NCBI GenBank assembly: GCA_002690445.1
Contig: NZER01000005.1
Span: 1 to 7,312, forward strand
DNA from: Candidatus Pacearchaeota archaeon
Lineage (GTDB): Archaea > Nanoarchaeota > Nanoarchaeia > Pacearchaeales > GW2011-AR1
DNA: 7,312 nt
Direction: 5' to 3'
Position numbers and translations under genes: made by a program. Under the pieces are notes generated by a model. That model had not been told where the DNA came from, did no database searches, and saw nothing but the letters and a program-made list of their open reading frames with translations. Positions 6,368-7,312 of the stretch are shown piece by piece. Position 1 is the stretch's first letter. Every line of letters begins with the position of its first letter.

Positions 6368-6865
6368 CTATGCCCATGCCTCATCGTCTACCCAATGTCT
6401 TCGATCTAAAACGATGGGTCTTTTTGCTGCGATTGCTTTGTATGCGTCATCGACAGACATATCATGATAATTGACTAGGTATCCGACTACTGCCAACGGC
6501 GCTCGTTCCATGCCCATCGCACAATGAATAACGACCTTATTGTTAGGATCTTTCTGCAATACGGTTTGTATCAGATCAGCACATCTAATTAGGGCAGCTT
6601 TTAATCCATCTCTAATAGAAAACGGGATGGTGATGTCATCGACATCTTTCGTTACTCGTTCTAATTCTGGAGCAACATTGATAACGTAATTTCCTGTCAG
6701 AAACGCTTCTGCGGCTCCTTCCATATCCGTAATTCCTACTTTGTCTGTAATCCACGATATTTCATCAGGATCAAAATCGTCAGGAACGGGATGTTCTAAT
6801 AGACGGCTAAGTGGTCCTTTAAGACGATTTCTTGATGAGTATTCGTTATATGTGTTTGGGTTCAA
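6368..6865 (-). CDS. Dual-specificity/tyrosine phosphatase-like protein, TTG start
   Basis: A 165-residue cysteine phosphatase candidate. The P-loop is complete: H114-C115-A-M-G-M-E-R121-A (HCx5R), preceded by the beta strand NKVVI and followed by the helix APLAVVGYLV, with the DSP-like MSVDDAYKAIAAKRP afterwards. An early strand (NYVINVAPE) and acidic residues before IPFSIRD (candidate general acid among D74-D77) fit the fold. Cys attacks the phosphate and Arg binds it; the substrate could be a phosphoprotein, nucleotide or RNA 5' end. The TTG start is chosen because AAGGAAGG (6879-6872) lies 6 nt upstream and no nearby ATG fits. It precedes the MazG-like gene with almost no gap, suggesting coordinated expression. 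Confidence 0.88.
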   Translation of the reverse strand: MNPNTYNEYSSRNRLKGPLSRLLEHPVPDDFDPDEISWITDKVGITDMEGAAEAFLTGNYVINVAPELERVTKDVDDITIPFSIRDGLKAALIRCADLIQTVLQKDPNNKVVIHCAMGMERAPLAVVGYLVNYHDMSVDDAYKAIAAKRPIVLDRRHWVDDEAWA

Positions 6866-6871
6866 TTAATA

Positions 6872-6879
6872 CCTTCCTT
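6872..6879 (-). promoter_or_regulatory. Strong Shine-Dalgarno for the TTG-initiated phosphatase gene
   Basis: AAGGAAGG is 6 nt from the TTG at 6865. This site decides the start, since the frame has no ATG nearby. Confidence 0.75.
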
Positions 6880-6892
6880 GCCTTGTGTATAA

Positions 6893-7189
6893 CTATTTCA
6901 ATTCGTTTGCCATTTTAAGAAGTATTACTCCGTGGCAATCAATTTCCGGTTCTCCCGGCTTCCACGCACCGCACCAACATAATAGAGATTTATTTTGCAA
7001 TTCTTTAAGATCGAGGCCACCCATCTGGATTGACCGCTTTAAATAAGATTCATAACGACGTACGGCTTCTTTAGCTGTAACAGTAGTAGAGACAATAAAC
7101 GGGTTACCCCATTTAGTACCACGACCAACATAAATCGAATCTTTTGGTTTTTTCCAACCTTTCGTTCGTTTACGTTGTATTAATTTGAT
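6893..7189 (-). CDS. DUF4326 domain protein, non-canonical or missing start codon
   Basis: About 98 residues. It has the hallmark motifs of DUF4326: KGWKKP, YVGRGTKWGNPF (residues 20-31), a helix with AVRRYESYL, LQNKSLLCWC (C71, C73), then C85-H86-G followed by ILLKMANEL. The family is common in phages and its activity is not established. The frame is intact through the domain, but it holds no ATG, GTG or TTG between the preceding in-frame TAA (7193-7195) and the domain. The best candidate start is ATC at 7189, 9 nt after AGGA (7202-7199). ATA at 7180 is another. Readthrough of the TAA from the preceding gene, or a base error that removed a start, are alternatives. It ends 27 nt before the phosphatase gene. 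Confidence 0.8.
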   Translation of the reverse strand: MKLIQRKRTKGWKKPKDSIYVGRGTKWGNPFIVSTTVTAKEAVRRYESYLKRSIQMGGLDLKELQNKSLLCWCGAWKPGEPEIDCHGVILLKMANELK

Positions 7190-7192
7190 ATC

Positions 7193-7312
7193 TTAGATTC
7201 CTACGTCCACATCATGTGCAACGTATCCTTCATGGGTCCACTTAGTCCAAGTGCCGTCACACTTTCGACCTTTAGTCATCTTCTTACCCTTACAGTTGTG
7301 GGAACATCCTTC
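7193..7312 (-). CDS. C-terminal end of a Cys-containing protein (N-terminus outside window)
   Basis: The last 39 codons of a gene running in from the right edge. They contain C-x3-C and a third Cys (EGCSHNCKGKKMTKGRKCDG), then TWTKWTHEGYVAHDVDVGI and TAA. The Cys spacing and basic linker suggest the second half of a small zinc ribbon, as in several neighbours, but too little is visible to name it. It is in the same frame as the DUF4326 gene, with a single stop between them. Confidence 0.65.
   Translation of the reverse strand, partial: EGCSHNCKGKKMTKGRKCDGTWTKWTHEGYVAHDVDVGI

Noticed and set aside
7193..7195. Recoding of TAA as sense in this phage
   Set aside because: TAA is used as an ordinary stop at 1654 (abutting an ATG) and 5266 (TAATG coupling), so general reassignment is unlikely.
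1..7312. tRNA genes, CRISPR arrays or attachment sites
   Set aside because: I saw no cloverleaf-like sequence, regular repeat-spacer pattern or integrase-associated repeat by eye.

Overview
The window looks like part of a tailed-phage (or prophage) accessory region. All supportable genes lie on the minus strand, so transcription runs right to left. Genes are packed with zero-gap or 1-50 base overlapping stop/start junctions, most products are small, and several families are ones I know mainly from phages: a DUF4326 protein, a dual-specificity-type phosphatase, a MazG-like pyrophosphohydrolase fused to a winged helix, and many small zinc ribbons. There is no structural, packaging, integrase or replication gene that would fix the phage type. 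The promoter has bacterial sigma70-like elements and the ribosome binding sites are Shine-Dalgarno-like, so the host is a bacterium. The paired zinc-ribbon protein and the HTH/CxxCG protein recall families I associate with Chloroflexota and environmental phages, but that host guess is weak and made from memory.

Right block, in transcription order (7312 down to 4053): the C-terminal end of a Cys-containing protein; a DUF4326 protein in the same frame, separated from it only by one TAA and lacking any ATG/GTG/TTG start; a phosphatase with an HCx5R loop and a TTG start; a winged-helix/MazG fusion; a small conserved phage-type protein; an extremely Glu-rich protein; a double zinc-ribbon protein; and a transposase-type HTH fused to a zinc ribbon. 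Junctions such as ATGA, TAATG and TAG-ATG suggest translational coupling within one operon.

A 137-base gap (3916-4052) is the only real intergenic region. It holds a consensus -35 (TTGACA) with a TATTAT -10, a perfect 7-9-7 dyad filling the promoter spacer, a 7-bp leader hairpin, and a 6-bp hairpin whose 5-nt loop is exactly the Shine-Dalgarno of the next gene.

Left block (3915 down to 1): a small basic protein; a ~480-residue protein of unknown function with a coiled-coil C-terminus; two small proteins, one a zinc ribbon; and a long reading frame that runs open from 1653 through the left edge of the window (551 codons). That last gene joins an N-terminal phage zinc ribbon to a Cys/His-rich module and a long C-terminal region without any stop between them.

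The nucleotide-pool enzyme (MazG-like), the phosphatase and the acidic protein suggest host-takeover or metabolic modulation functions rather than virion assembly. No function is established for most of the genes.
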